Part shown: in pieces, positions 1-4,996 of the stretch
Layout of the letters: each line of letters begins with the position of its first letter
Position numbering within the stretch: the stretch's first letter is position 1
From: an uncultured Bacillota bacterium
Lineage (GTDB): Bacteria > Bacillota > Clostridia > Oscillospirales > Oscillospiraceae
DNA length: 5,148 nt
NCBI GenBank assembly: GCA_947383275.1
Contig: CANDCW010000125.1
Location: 1-5,148, forward strand
Direction: 5' to 3'
Position numbers and translations under genes: made by a program
Notes under the pieces: model-generated
What the model was told of the DNA's origin: nothing
Database searches by the model: none
What the model saw: the letters and a program-made list of their open reading frames with translations, nothing else

Positions 1-36
1 CAGCTTGAGGTAGTAGTATTTTCGATTATCAGCCAT
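1..36 (-). CDS. Replisome organizer-like protein, N-terminal fragment
   Basis: Only the first 12 codons are present (MADNRKYYYLKL); the gene runs off the left edge. The ATG at 34-36 has a strong ribosome binding site, AAAGGAG (complement of 47-53), 10 bases upstream. A start of the form MADN-KYYYLKLKENFF is typical of phage-type replisome organizer proteins (the Phage_rep_org_N / Lin1244-Lin1753-like family), which help load the helicase at an origin and are common on Firmicute prophages and conjugative elements. Placement downstream of the RepA-like and ParB-like genes fits a replication role. The call depends on the short N-terminus alone, so the family is likely but not proven. Confidence 0.6.
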   Translation of the reverse strand, partial: MADNRKYYYLKL

Positions 37-92
37 AGGCAGTTTTCTCCTTTGCGTTGGAATCGCCATTTAGAGCCGTTTTAAGGCCGTCC

Positions 93-168
93 GGGGGCTT
101 GGACGTAAAAAGTATCACGCCCCCTTTGAGCCGTCCTCGAAAGCCCTTGCAAATCAAGGACTTTCGAG
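93..168 (-). other. Structured intergenic region with two inverted repeats
   Basis: The 143-base gap between the VLP gene and the replisome-organizer start holds two inverted repeats. The stronger has arms 136-149 and 155-168 with a 5-base loop: 14 positions pair, and the single non-Watson-Crick position is C-A on the plus strand but G-U on the minus strand, so the fold is better as RNA in the direction of the operon. The second has arms 93-97 and 120-124 (GGGGG/CCCCC) plus an inner 3-base stem (104-106 with 117-119). Neither is followed by a clean U-tract on the minus strand, so a simple terminator is not favoured. It may be a structured leader for the replisome-organizer gene, a processing site or part of an origin. 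No gene is seen here. Confidence 0.5.
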
Positions 169-179
169 AGGCTAAAGCG

Positions 180-530
180 TTACACATCAGCCCTATGGCG
201 GCGTACACGGTCGCGGGTCTTGCGCCGCCGCTCCTGTTCAGCACAGGCAGGGCAGTATTTCGCCCGGTTGGACTTCGGCAGGTAAAGGCCCCCGCAGAGG
301 ACGCATTTCTTCATGTCGGCCCGGTGGAACAGGGCGGCGCACAGGCCAGCGTCCAGAGGAAGGACAGCGGCACGAAACCATTTGCAGATCAGCGAGTAGG
401 TGATGCTCTGCGGGCAGACACATTCCTCGCCATCATCCAGAAGCAGACAGCACCCGCAATCGTAGTTGCAACAGCTATGTACCAATCTGCGGGCCGTCCG
501 GTACTGCTGGTAGTTCATGTGCAGAATCAC
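180..530 (-). CDS. Cysteine-rich VLP domain protein
   Basis: A 116-residue protein of the cysteine-rich VLP family, small proteins of unknown function found beside mobilization and replication genes of Firmicute elements. Thirteen cysteines are visible: 20, 21, 25, 27, 28, 37, 39, 49, 64, 76, 79, 93 and 96. The VLP signature lies at residues 56-58. The last four cysteines form a CxxC-x13-CxxC zinc-ribbon-like module (76-79 and 93-96), followed by a very basic tail (residues 100-113, mostly Arg/Lys), which suggests nucleic-acid binding. The start is taken as GTG at 528-530 because it overlaps the TGA of the upstream RepA-like gene (GTGA) and has GGGAGGG 7 bases upstream. ATG at 516-518 is the alternative and would give 112 residues. 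It is probably translationally coupled to the RepA-like gene. Metal binding and DNA binding are inferences. Confidence 0.85.
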   Translation of the reverse strand: MILHMNYQQYRTARRLVHSCCNYDCGCCLLLDDGEECVCPQSITYSLICKWFRAAVLPLDAGLCAALFHRADMKKCVLCGGLYLPKSNRAKYCPACAEQERRRKTRDRVRRHRADV

Positions 531-871
531 GGCTTATCCCTCCCTGCGGGCAACTTGACGTAGATGTGATACGGGTCACTCCGGGAAATCAGTTTCTTTT
601 CCACCAGCCCCACGGCCTCCAGTTCTCGTAGAGATTGGGCCACGGTGCTGGGAGTGCGGTCGATGATCTCCGCGATGTCCTTGTTGAAGAACGCCAGGTA
701 CTTCCGGCCCTGCTGGTCTGTGTGAACGCCAGATTCGTCCAGCACCATGTTCAGCATGATGGCGTAAACCTCCTTGGCGGTCAGCCGGACGCCCTCTATC
801 CCCAGCAGAAAACGGGGGTAGAGAATATGGGACGGCAGCGGGGTACTGCTGGTGATGTAGTCAGTGTTCAT
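527..871 (-). CDS. Small RepA_N-like winged-helix replication initiator-type protein
   Basis: A 114-residue protein resembling the N-terminal domain of RepA_N replication initiators. These winged-helix proteins bind iterons and start theta replication of many Firmicute plasmids and elements. Signs of the family are the opening TPLPSHILYPRFLL (10-23), the LTAKEVYAIML helix (30-40), GRKYLAFF (55-62) and a helix-turn-helix at about 62-84 (NKDIAEIIDRTPSTVAQSLRELEAVGL), followed by a wing ending IYVKLPAG. It lacks the long C-terminal part of full-length RepA, so it is either a single-domain variant or a DNA-binding regulator derived from an initiator. The start is ATG at 869-871, with AAGGAG 9 bases upstream. 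A longer reading starting at 967 only shadows the ParB gene. It overlaps the ParB-like gene by 11 bases and the VLP gene by 4, which implies coupled translation. Confidence 0.85.
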   Translation of the reverse strand: MNTDYITSSTPLPSHILYPRFLLGIEGVRLTAKEVYAIMLNMVLDESGVHTDQQGRKYLAFFNKDIAEIIDRTPSTVAQSLRELEAVGLVEKKLISRSDPYHIYVKLPAGRDKP

Positions 872-1715
872 TATTGTTTTCTCCTTCAAATCGGATTCCG
901 TTGACTTCCTCGAAAAAGTATTTGATTGCGTTCGTGACGGCGTACGCGCCGTCCGCCAATTCTTCAAATTGGAAGTTCCTCATTTGGGCGAAAATATCCG
1001 CTTTGTACTGAAGAGCCTTAACGCCGGAGACATAGTGGCGGCAGAGAAATGTAAATTCAGCCAAAAGGGATTCTCGGTCCTCCACTTTCTGCTTCCTCGG
1101 TGCAGGCGGCGATACTGCCAACACAGCGGCGGCTTCTTCCTGCTGGTCAGGGGGAAGTCGGGAGATTTTTAGAGCAGCGTCCCGGCTGATTTTACCGTCA
1201 GCGGCCTGGATCACCTTCTTGGCCTCTGGGGTCAGATTGGCGGCGGTCTGAACCAATCGCTCCACGGTACGCTTGCTCACGCCCAGCTTATCAGCGGTGT
1301 CCTCTGAAAAGGGTTTCGCTTGTAAAAACGTCAAATTGTCGTTCTTAGCCGTCTGGCCGTTGCGCTTGCCCTGCTGTGTCTCTGGGTGCAGGGCTTCATA
1401 AAGTTCCTTCCGGCGCAGAAGCAAATCGCCCAACTCCCGGTGGGACAGGCCAGCCCGGACAAAGTTCTCGTCAATCTCCGCCAGTTCCGCTTGAATCCCC
1501 TGGGCATCGCTGACGGTACACTCGATCTCCGTCCAGCCCAGCAGCTTTGCCGCTTCTAAACGGTGCAGGCCAGCAATCAGGGTGTTGTCCTGGGTGACGG
1601 TGATCGGATTCATCAGGCCCACGGCTCCGATACTCCGGGCCAGCTCGTCCACGTTCTGCTGCTTCAAATCCCGCCGCCCTGGGTTAATGCGAATATCGCT
1701 GATTTTGATTTGCAT
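861..1715 (-). CDS. ParB/Spo0J-family partition-like protein
   Basis: A 284-residue ParB-type protein; the family binds parS-like sites and helps segregate or regulate plasmids and elements. The N-terminal ParB/Srx domain spans about residues 1-90, with the key LIAGLHRLEAAKLLGW segment (46-61, the G-x-RR/HR box) and ENFVRAGLSHRELGDLLLRR after it. A helix-turn-helix lies at about 136-156 (FSEDTADKLGVSKRTVERLV). The C-terminal third (205-284) is predicted helical and charged, without a family I recognise. ATG at 1713-1715 is preferred: GAGG lies 9 bases upstream, made from the stop region of the preceding HTH gene. TTG at 1728-1730 (five residues longer) overlaps that stop but has no visible ribosome binding site. 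No ParA partner appears in the window, so it may act as a solo ParB or as a regulator. Confidence 0.9.
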   Translation of the reverse strand: MQIKISDIRINPGRRDLKQQNVDELARSIGAVGLMNPITVTQDNTLIAGLHRLEAAKLLGWTEIECTVSDAQGIQAELAEIDENFVRAGLSHRELGDLLLRRKELYEALHPETQQGKRNGQTAKNDNLTFLQAKPFSEDTADKLGVSKRTVERLVQTAANLTPEAKKVIQAADGKISRDAALKISRLPPDQQEEAAAVLAVSPPAPRKQKVEDRESLLAEFTFLCRHYVSGVKALQYKADIFAQMRNFQFEELADGAYAVTNAIKYFFEEVNGIRFEGENNNEH

Positions 1716-1726
1716 GGTAATCGTCC

Positions 1727-2047
1727 TCAATGAGAAAACTGGACGATGATCCGCTCCAACTTTTCCCGGTCAGCGGCATCCAGGCTTTCGCCCACTCTGC
1801 GCAGAAAAGTGATCTCGTTGGAGTTCAACGTCCTGCGGTCCAGGTGGAACCAGTCGGCGACCTTGACCCCGCCATGTCCGCCCTGGATAGTTTCAAGCGG
1901 ATAGGAGCAGGTCAGAATTTCAATGTCGCTGTGGATGGTCCCCCGGCTGACGTTAAACTCTTGCGCCAGACGGCCAGCGGTATCAAACCGCCGTTGGCAC
2001 AAAACCTCCAAAAGTTTCTGGCGGCGTTCCCACGGTGTCATGTTCAT
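1727..2047 (-). CDS. DeoR-like HTH transcriptional regulator
   Basis: A 106-residue DNA-binding protein with an N-terminal HTH_11/DeoR-like fold. WERRQKLLEVLCQRRFDT (6-23) leads into the helix-turn-helix at about 24-45 (AGRLAQEFNVSRGTIHSDIEIL), and a glycine-rich wing follows at 52-63 (ETIQGGHGGVKV). There is no sugar-binding or other sensor domain, so it is much shorter than a full DeoR regulator (about 250 residues). The start is ATG at 2045-2047, with AAAGGAG 11 bases upstream; a second ATG two codons later is spaced less well. It begins 34 bases after the relaxase stop and ends 11 bases before the ParB start, so it belongs to the same transcription unit. A role as local repressor of the replication/transfer genes is inferred from position; no operator was identified. 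Confidence 0.85.
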   Translation of the reverse strand: MNMTPWERRQKLLEVLCQRRFDTAGRLAQEFNVSRGTIHSDIEILTCSYPLETIQGGHGGVKVADWFHLDRRTLNSNEITFLRRVGESLDAADREKLERIIVQFSH

Positions 2048-2081
2048 AATTCAAAACTCTCCTTTGGTAAAAATTGATGTG

Positions 2082-3524
2082 TTATCGTTCTTGTTCCTTC
2101 TGCTGGTGCTGTCCCTCATGGGCGATGCGGTCAGCGGCCTTTTTCAGTGATTCCACCGCTTTGATTTCATCCCGCATGGCCCGCATTGCGATGTAGTCGG
2201 CATCCTTCTGCGCGGTCAATTTTGCGGCCTCGGCCCTCCACGCTTTGGGTGTGATTTTCTCACCAGACGCTTTCAAATCTTTCAGAAATTGAACGGCGGC
2301 GTCAAAGGACATCAACTCGGCTTTATGCTTCTGCTGGTACTTCTCCCGCTTGCCGGGTTTCAGCTTGTCCAGCTTCTGGCGAATGGGCTTGTATTTCTCA
2401 TACTGCGTCCACATTTCCAGTCGTTCATCCAGAACGGCGAGGCGGCGTTCTGCTTTTACGATTTTGCCGCGCAGATCGTAATAATCATCATTCATGGAGG
2501 AAACTTTTTCATAAAGCTCCTTCATGGAGTTGATGCCATTGGTCTGCAAAAATGCCAGCAGTTTCGCGTTCTCCTGGAGCGCCCTAATCTTCCCGGAACG
2601 ATAGCGGGCTTTGTCCATGTTGACTTGGGCCTGGGCTTCAAAAAGACGGGCCGCGAGACTTCCTTTGACCTGGGGCTGTTCAGCCGCTGCCTGCTCCTTT
2701 GACCAGTTGTAAATCCGGGTGATACGGGCTTTGATCTCCTTCAGCAGCTTGTTGTCCTCGGCAATCTGGCGGTTAATGTCCCCCTTCTCCGTTCGGATGC
2801 CCCGCCGTTCCATCTGACTGGCGGCAACGCCCATGTGGATGGTGGGAACTTTTTCAATACCCTGCCGTTTGTAACTGCGGTGGTCGATACGCTCCGGTCG
2901 GCCAGCGGTTTCCAGCGCATGATTGGCGTAAGCGGCCCATGCCGCCCGCCACTTCTCGGCGTTCTCCCGTTTGTTCCAATCGGTGGTATCCTCCCGATGA
3001 TTTTTCCAACCGCCCTTACCGTCCGGGATGCGGTCGCCATTGCTGTCCAGGTCGTAAGCCTTCCGGCACTTCGGCCCCCATTTTCCATCAGGCCGCAGGG
3101 GCCGGATCGTCAGCATGATATGAGCATGGGGGTTCCCATCGTCTTTGTCATGGAGTGCAAAGTCAGCGCACATCCCAGCCGCCACAAAATTGTCTTTGAC
3201 GAATGACCGAACAAGGGCTAATTGCTCCGCTCTGGACAACTCCACAGGCAGGGCAATTTCAATCTCGCGGGCAAGCTGGGCGTCGCTGGATTTTTCGATT
3301 TGTTCCACACTGTTCCACAGAGTAGAACGGTCCGAAAATTCTGGCGGGGCGTGGGCGGGAAGCATGATTTCCGAATGTACCACACCGGGCTTATGCGTGT
3401 AGTCATGGGTCTTGCCGTCCCACTCATTTGTCAGCCGCTCGCCGCTCCGGTAGGCGGCAGCGGCAACTGCCGAACGGCCTGCGCTCCGCTTGATAATCTG
3501 AATGGGACAGTGAAAGATTGCTAT
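2082..3524 (-). CDS. mobA: MobA/MobL (MobQ-class) relaxase
   Basis: This is the conjugative relaxase, which nicks oriT and stays bound to the 5' end of the transferred strand through a tyrosine. It is 480 residues long when read from the ATA codon at 3522-3524. The start AIFHCPIQIIKRSAGRSA leads to Tyr25 in AAAAYRSGE, the same position as the catalytic Tyr25 of RSF1010/R1162 MobA. The metal-binding histidine set is His125, His133 and His135 (ALHDKDDGNPHAHIML). EIALPVEL (about 89-96) matches the ALPVEL motif of the family. From about residue 240 the protein is long, charged and helical (coiled-coil-like, about 240-480), with no helicase or primase domain. The ATA is preferred because AAAGGAGG sits 8 bases upstream and family members begin MAIFH or MAIYH. 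The only nearby in-frame alternative, GTG at 3609-3611, has no ribosome binding site and lies inside the oriT region. The DUF3847 gene and oriT lie upstream. Confidence 0.93.
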   Translation of the reverse strand: MAIFHCPIQIIKRSAGRSAVAAAAYRSGERLTNEWDGKTHDYTHKPGVVHSEIMLPAHAPPEFSDRSTLWNSVEQIEKSSDAQLAREIEIALPVELSRAEQLALVRSFVKDNFVAAGMCADFALHDKDDGNPHAHIMLTIRPLRPDGKWGPKCRKAYDLDSNGDRIPDGKGGWKNHREDTTDWNKRENAEKWRAAWAAYANHALETAGRPERIDHRSYKRQGIEKVPTIHMGVAASQMERRGIRTEKGDINRQIAEDNKLLKEIKARITRIYNWSKEQAAAEQPQVKGSLAARLFEAQAQVNMDKARYRSGKIRALQENAKLLAFLQTNGINSMKELYEKVSSMNDDYYDLRGKIVKAERRLAVLDERLEMWTQYEKYKPIRQKLDKLKPGKREKYQQKHKAELMSFDAAVQFLKDLKASGEKITPKAWRAEAAKLTAQKDADYIAMRAMRDEIKAVESLKKAADRIAHEGQHQQKEQER

Positions 3525-3532
3525 GTGATCGG

Positions 3533-3540
3533 CCTCCTTT
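3533..3540 (-). promoter_or_regulatory. Ribosome binding site setting the relaxase start at ATA
   Basis: The minus strand reads AAAGGAGG here, a near-perfect anti-16S match. Eight bases (CCGATCAC) separate it from the ATA at 3522-3524. No ATG, GTG or TTG exists in frame at a usable distance, so this site is the main argument for the unusual start codon. Confidence 0.8.
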
Positions 3541-3558
3541 CGGTGACGGGGATAACAG

Positions 3559-3607
3559 GCCAGTGGAAACGGAACAGGCGCAAAGCGGATGTTTCGTTTC
3601 CACTGGC
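3559..3607. repeat. Perfect 13-bp inverted repeat between oriT and relaxase gene
   Basis: The arms GCCAGTGGAAACG (3559-3571) and CGTTTCCACTGGC (3595-3607) pair without a mismatch across a 23-base spacer. It lies 18 bases upstream of the relaxase ribosome binding site. The spacing suits either a protein-binding operator (for example relaxosome autoregulation) or an outer structural part of oriT. It could also form a hairpin in the relaxase mRNA leader. Confidence 0.75.
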
Positions 3608-3620
3608 GCACAAGGGGTTT

Positions 3621-3637
3621 GGGGAAGGTACTTCCCC
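3621..3637. repeat. oriT-region hairpin GGGGAAG/CTTCCCC
   Basis: A perfect 7-bp stem (3621-3627 with 3631-3637) closes a 3-base loop (GTA). It is one of five consecutive inverted repeats between the relaxase and DUF3847 genes. It is not followed by a U-run on either strand, so a terminator role is not supported. Confidence 0.7.
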
Positions 3638-3640
3638 ATC

Positions 3641-3655
3641 GCGTCCGCAGGACGC
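3641..3655. repeat. oriT-region hairpin GCGTCC/GGACGC
   Basis: A perfect 6-bp stem (3641-3646 with 3650-3655) closes the loop GCA, starting 3 bases after the previous hairpin. Short, closely packed GC-rich hairpins of this sort are expected in a transfer origin, where supercoiling extrudes them and relaxosome proteins bind. Confidence 0.65.
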
Positions 3656-3670
3656 AACAGCCCCCGGCAG

Positions 3671-3717
3671 GGCGCACGACACCGGAACGGTGTATAAGTG
3701 CGCCGTTCTCCGAACGG
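3671..3717 (+). other. oriT: Transfer origin (oriT) core with MobQ-type nick site
   Basis: The plus strand reads TAAGTGCGCC at 3695-3704, the nick-region motif of RSF1010/R1162-type (MobQ) origins. It follows a perfect hairpin ACACCG-GAA-CGGTGT (3679-3693). An outer repeat, GGCGCAC (3671-3677) with GTGCGCC (3698-3704), encloses this hairpin, so the combined fold ends at the motif. A third small stem, CCGTTC (3703-3708) with GAACGG (3712-3717), lies just beyond. By analogy the nick falls within or just after GCGCC on the plus strand, near 3702-3705; the exact bond is inferred. The match of origin type to relaxase type, and the position just upstream of the relaxase gene, make the call strong. 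The transferred strand would lead rightward, bringing the relaxase gene in last. Confidence 0.85.
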
Positions 3718-3719
3718 AC

Positions 3720-4004
3720 TTATCCCTCGTCCCCCGCCTCCGGCGTTTTTGGCGTGATCTCCGTCGCTCCCGGCAGGCGGGAAAGGGCGATTAGGAACGC
3801 CTGGACAGCCTCGTTGTCCTCGATGGTTTTGAAGCAGGGGAAAACGCCCTCAAAGATGGCTCCCCGCTGAATCAGGCGGTGCTTTCGGGCGCGGCGTTCT
3901 AAATCGCGCTGCTTGTTCAAAATGATCTTCTGCTGGTTCTCAAGCTGGGAAACTTTCTTCTCCGCTTCTGCTTTCTGCTGTAACAGGGATTCTTTTTTGT
4001 CCAC
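3720..4004 (-). CDS. DUF3847 family protein, probable mobilization accessory
   Basis: A 94-residue protein matching the DUF3847 pattern: a charged coiled-coil N-terminal half (about 5-40, KAEAEKKVSQLENQQKIILN and onward), then the conserved HRLIQRGAIFE block (42-52), then a short helical part and a Pro/Glu/Gly-rich tail. The function of the family is not established, but members are commonly encoded beside MobA/MobL relaxases. Here the gene ends 3 bases from the oriT stem, so a MobC-like role in the relaxosome is a reasonable inference. The start is GTG at 4002-4004, with GAAGGAG 8 bases upstream and only 5 bases after the sigma-like gene's stop. A longer reading from ATG at 4032-4034 has no ribosome binding site and overlaps the upstream gene. 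The pair is probably translationally coupled. Confidence 0.85.
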   Translation of the reverse strand: MDKKESLLQQKAEAEKKVSQLENQQKIILNKQRDLERRARKHRLIQRGAIFEGVFPCFKTIEDNEAVQAFLIALSRLPGATEITPKTPEAGDEG

Positions 4005-4009
4005 TAGAA

Positions 4010-4474
4010 TCACTCCTTCGCTGTTTTTAACCATTTTTGCTGAATGAAATAGCGGCGCATACGCCGGATGCCAGAGCGGACAGAATGACCGGCTTCGGAT
4101 TCGCCTGTGCCGTCCGCTTCTCCGATTTCCCGCAGTTTCTTCCCGCCCATGTACCGGGCGCGGATGCGGCGGGCCTGAGTGGGGGTTAAATGGGAAAAGG
4201 CTTCGTTCATGCGGGCTAGGTTCCGTTCCTGGTCGGCGTGTTCCTCGGCCTGGAGCATGACATCCTCCGGGGACTGTGCGTAGACAGAGATATGAAGCTG
4301 TGTCCAGTCGTTGGTGTCCATAGAGAAAACCTTGTGATACAGCATTTTCTTCTCCTGCCGCCGCTCCACGCGAAGCCCTTCTTCCAGAGCCTCGGCCACC
4401 TCGCCGCTGACCTCTACAAAGGTGTCCTTCCTGATCGTGGGATAGTAATACTTTCGCAGGTTGATAATTGGCAT
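4010..4474 (-). CDS. Sigma-70 region 4-like regulator
   Basis: A 154-residue protein of the small sigma-70-like family found on Firmicute conjugative elements. The N-terminus MPIINLRKYYYPTIRKDTFV is followed by EVSGEVAEAL (21-30), a motif shared with the other sigma-like protein in the window. The middle (40-92) is helical and acidic. Residues 94-145 resemble sigma region 4: HLTPTQARRIRARYMGGKKLREIGEADG and then a recognition-helix-like segment ending SVRSGIRRMRRYF. No region 2 core-binding domain is obvious, so it may work as an HTH regulator and not a true sigma factor. In the recognition helix, the segment GTGESEAGH lacks the usual hydrophobic residues. The start is ATG at 4472-4474, with AAGGAGG 11 bases upstream. 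It lies directly upstream of the DUF3847 gene and oriT. Confidence 0.82.
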   Translation of the reverse strand: MPIINLRKYYYPTIRKDTFVEVSGEVAEALEEGLRVERRQEKKMLYHKVFSMDTNDWTQLHISVYAQSPEDVMLQAEEHADQERNLARMNEAFSHLTPTQARRIRARYMGGKKLREIGEADGTGESEAGHSVRSGIRRMRRYFIQQKWLKTAKE

Positions 4475-4500
4475 AGTGGGTCTTACCTCCTTCGTTCAGA

Positions 4501-4554
4501 AGGGGGACAAGCGGGTGCTTGTCCCCCTCGGTGATGTGAGGGGACTTCCCTCAC
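4501..4554 (-). promoter_or_regulatory. Two strong hairpins in the leader of the second sigma-like gene
   Basis: The 116-base gap 4475-4590 carries a perfect 12-bp inverted repeat (AGGGGGACAAGC at 4501-4512, GCTTGTCCCCCT at 4517-4528, 4-base loop). It also carries a perfect 7-bp one (GTGAGGG at 4536-4542, CCCTCAC at 4548-4554, 5-base loop). An alternative stem, 4521-4529 with 4538-4545 (8 bp, one bulged C), uses one arm of each, so the folds exclude one another. The ribosome binding site of the downstream gene (4486-4492) starts 8 bases past the 12-bp hairpin. No U-tract follows on the minus strand, so an ordinary terminator is unlikely. Attenuation, translation control or mRNA stabilisation are possible. 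No gene or convincing promoter is seen in this gap. Confidence 0.6.
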
Positions 4555-4590
4555 TGGGTAAGCCACTTAGAGGGCCTATCGACAAGGTGG

Positions 4591-4989
4591 TTAGGAGAAA
4601 TATTTTAGAAATTTTTTGCGGACAGCCTCGATGCTCAACCGCACAGCTTCTTTGGAGCAGCCGCACATTCTTCCAATCTCGGCGCAGCTAAAGCCGTCCA
4701 GAGCAAAGAGCAAAAATCGCTCACGCTGGGTTGCGGTGCAGGCGTCCAGAACGCTGAAAATCTCGTCCAGCGTTTCCTGCTGGCAGGCCAAGTCCTCCGG
4801 CGTGTACTGGCAGGGCAAAAGGCCCTCCGCAGCGACTATGTACTCGTCAAACTCGCGCCCGTCCCAATGCCGCCGCTGTTCGTGGGAAAGGTTCTCGCTC
4901 TTGCGTCTGCCAGCGTCCATGTACTCGGCTACCTCGGCGCTGACTTCAACAGCTACCATGTGGCCATTGATTTTGATGGTGATCTCCAT
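4591..4989 (-). CDS. Small sigma-70-like (region 4) regulator
   Basis: A 132-residue member of the small sigma-70-like proteins common on conjugative elements of gut Clostridia. The N-terminal part MEITIKINGHMVAVEVSAEVAEYM has the EVSxEVAE motif shared with the second sigma-like protein. The block SHEQRRHWDGREFDEY (35-50) is typical of this family. The C-terminal part is region 4-like: LDACTATQRERFLLFALDGF (81-100), then the helix-turn-helix CAEIGRMCGCSKEAVRLSIEAVRKKF (102-127). Sigma region 2 is not seen, so it may guide RNA polymerase only with a partner or act as an HTH regulator. The start is ATG at 4987-4989, with GGAGG 8 bases upstream; the in-frame ATG for Met11 is less well placed. 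That ribosome binding site lies in one arm of a long hairpin. Confidence 0.87.
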   Translation of the reverse strand: MEITIKINGHMVAVEVSAEVAEYMDAGRRKSENLSHEQRRHWDGREFDEYIVAAEGLLPCQYTPEDLACQQETLDEIFSVLDACTATQRERFLLFALDGFSCAEIGRMCGCSKEAVRLSIEAVRKKFLKYFS

Positions 4990-4996
4990 CCTGTTT

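Noticed and set aside
136..168. Rho-independent terminator after the VLP gene
   Set aside because: The stem is strong, but no U-tract follows directly on the minus strand, and the downstream gene is probably in the same unit.
29..244. Minus-strand reading frame of 71 codons over the gap before the replisome-organizer gene
   Set aside because: It starts at a GTG inside the VLP gene without a ribosome binding site, runs through the stem-loops and has low-complexity, shadow-like composition.
57..563. Plus-strand open frame of 168 codons
   Set aside because: Antisense to the well-supported VLP gene; no ribosome binding site and no recognisable domain.
872..967. Longer N-terminus for the RepA-like protein
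   Set aside because: The extra residues shadow the ParB gene; ATG at 869-871 has a good ribosome binding site and begins at the family's usual point.
2289..2702. Plus-strand hydrophobic open frame of 137 codons
   Set aside because: Antisense to the helical C-terminal part of the relaxase; Leu/Phe-rich sequence is the expected complement of Lys/Glu/Gln-rich coding.
3525..3677. N-terminal extension of the relaxase into the oriT region
   Set aside because: The extension encodes the oriT inverted repeats, has no ribosome binding site and would move the catalytic tyrosine away from the usual position.
3559..3717. CRISPR-like or repeat-array reading of the clustered repeats
   Set aside because: The repeats are inverted, each different in sequence and size, with no regular direct repeat or spacer.
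3222..3794. Plus-strand open frame of 190 codons
   Set aside because: Antisense to the relaxase and running through oriT hairpins; a GC-rich shadow with no domain signal.
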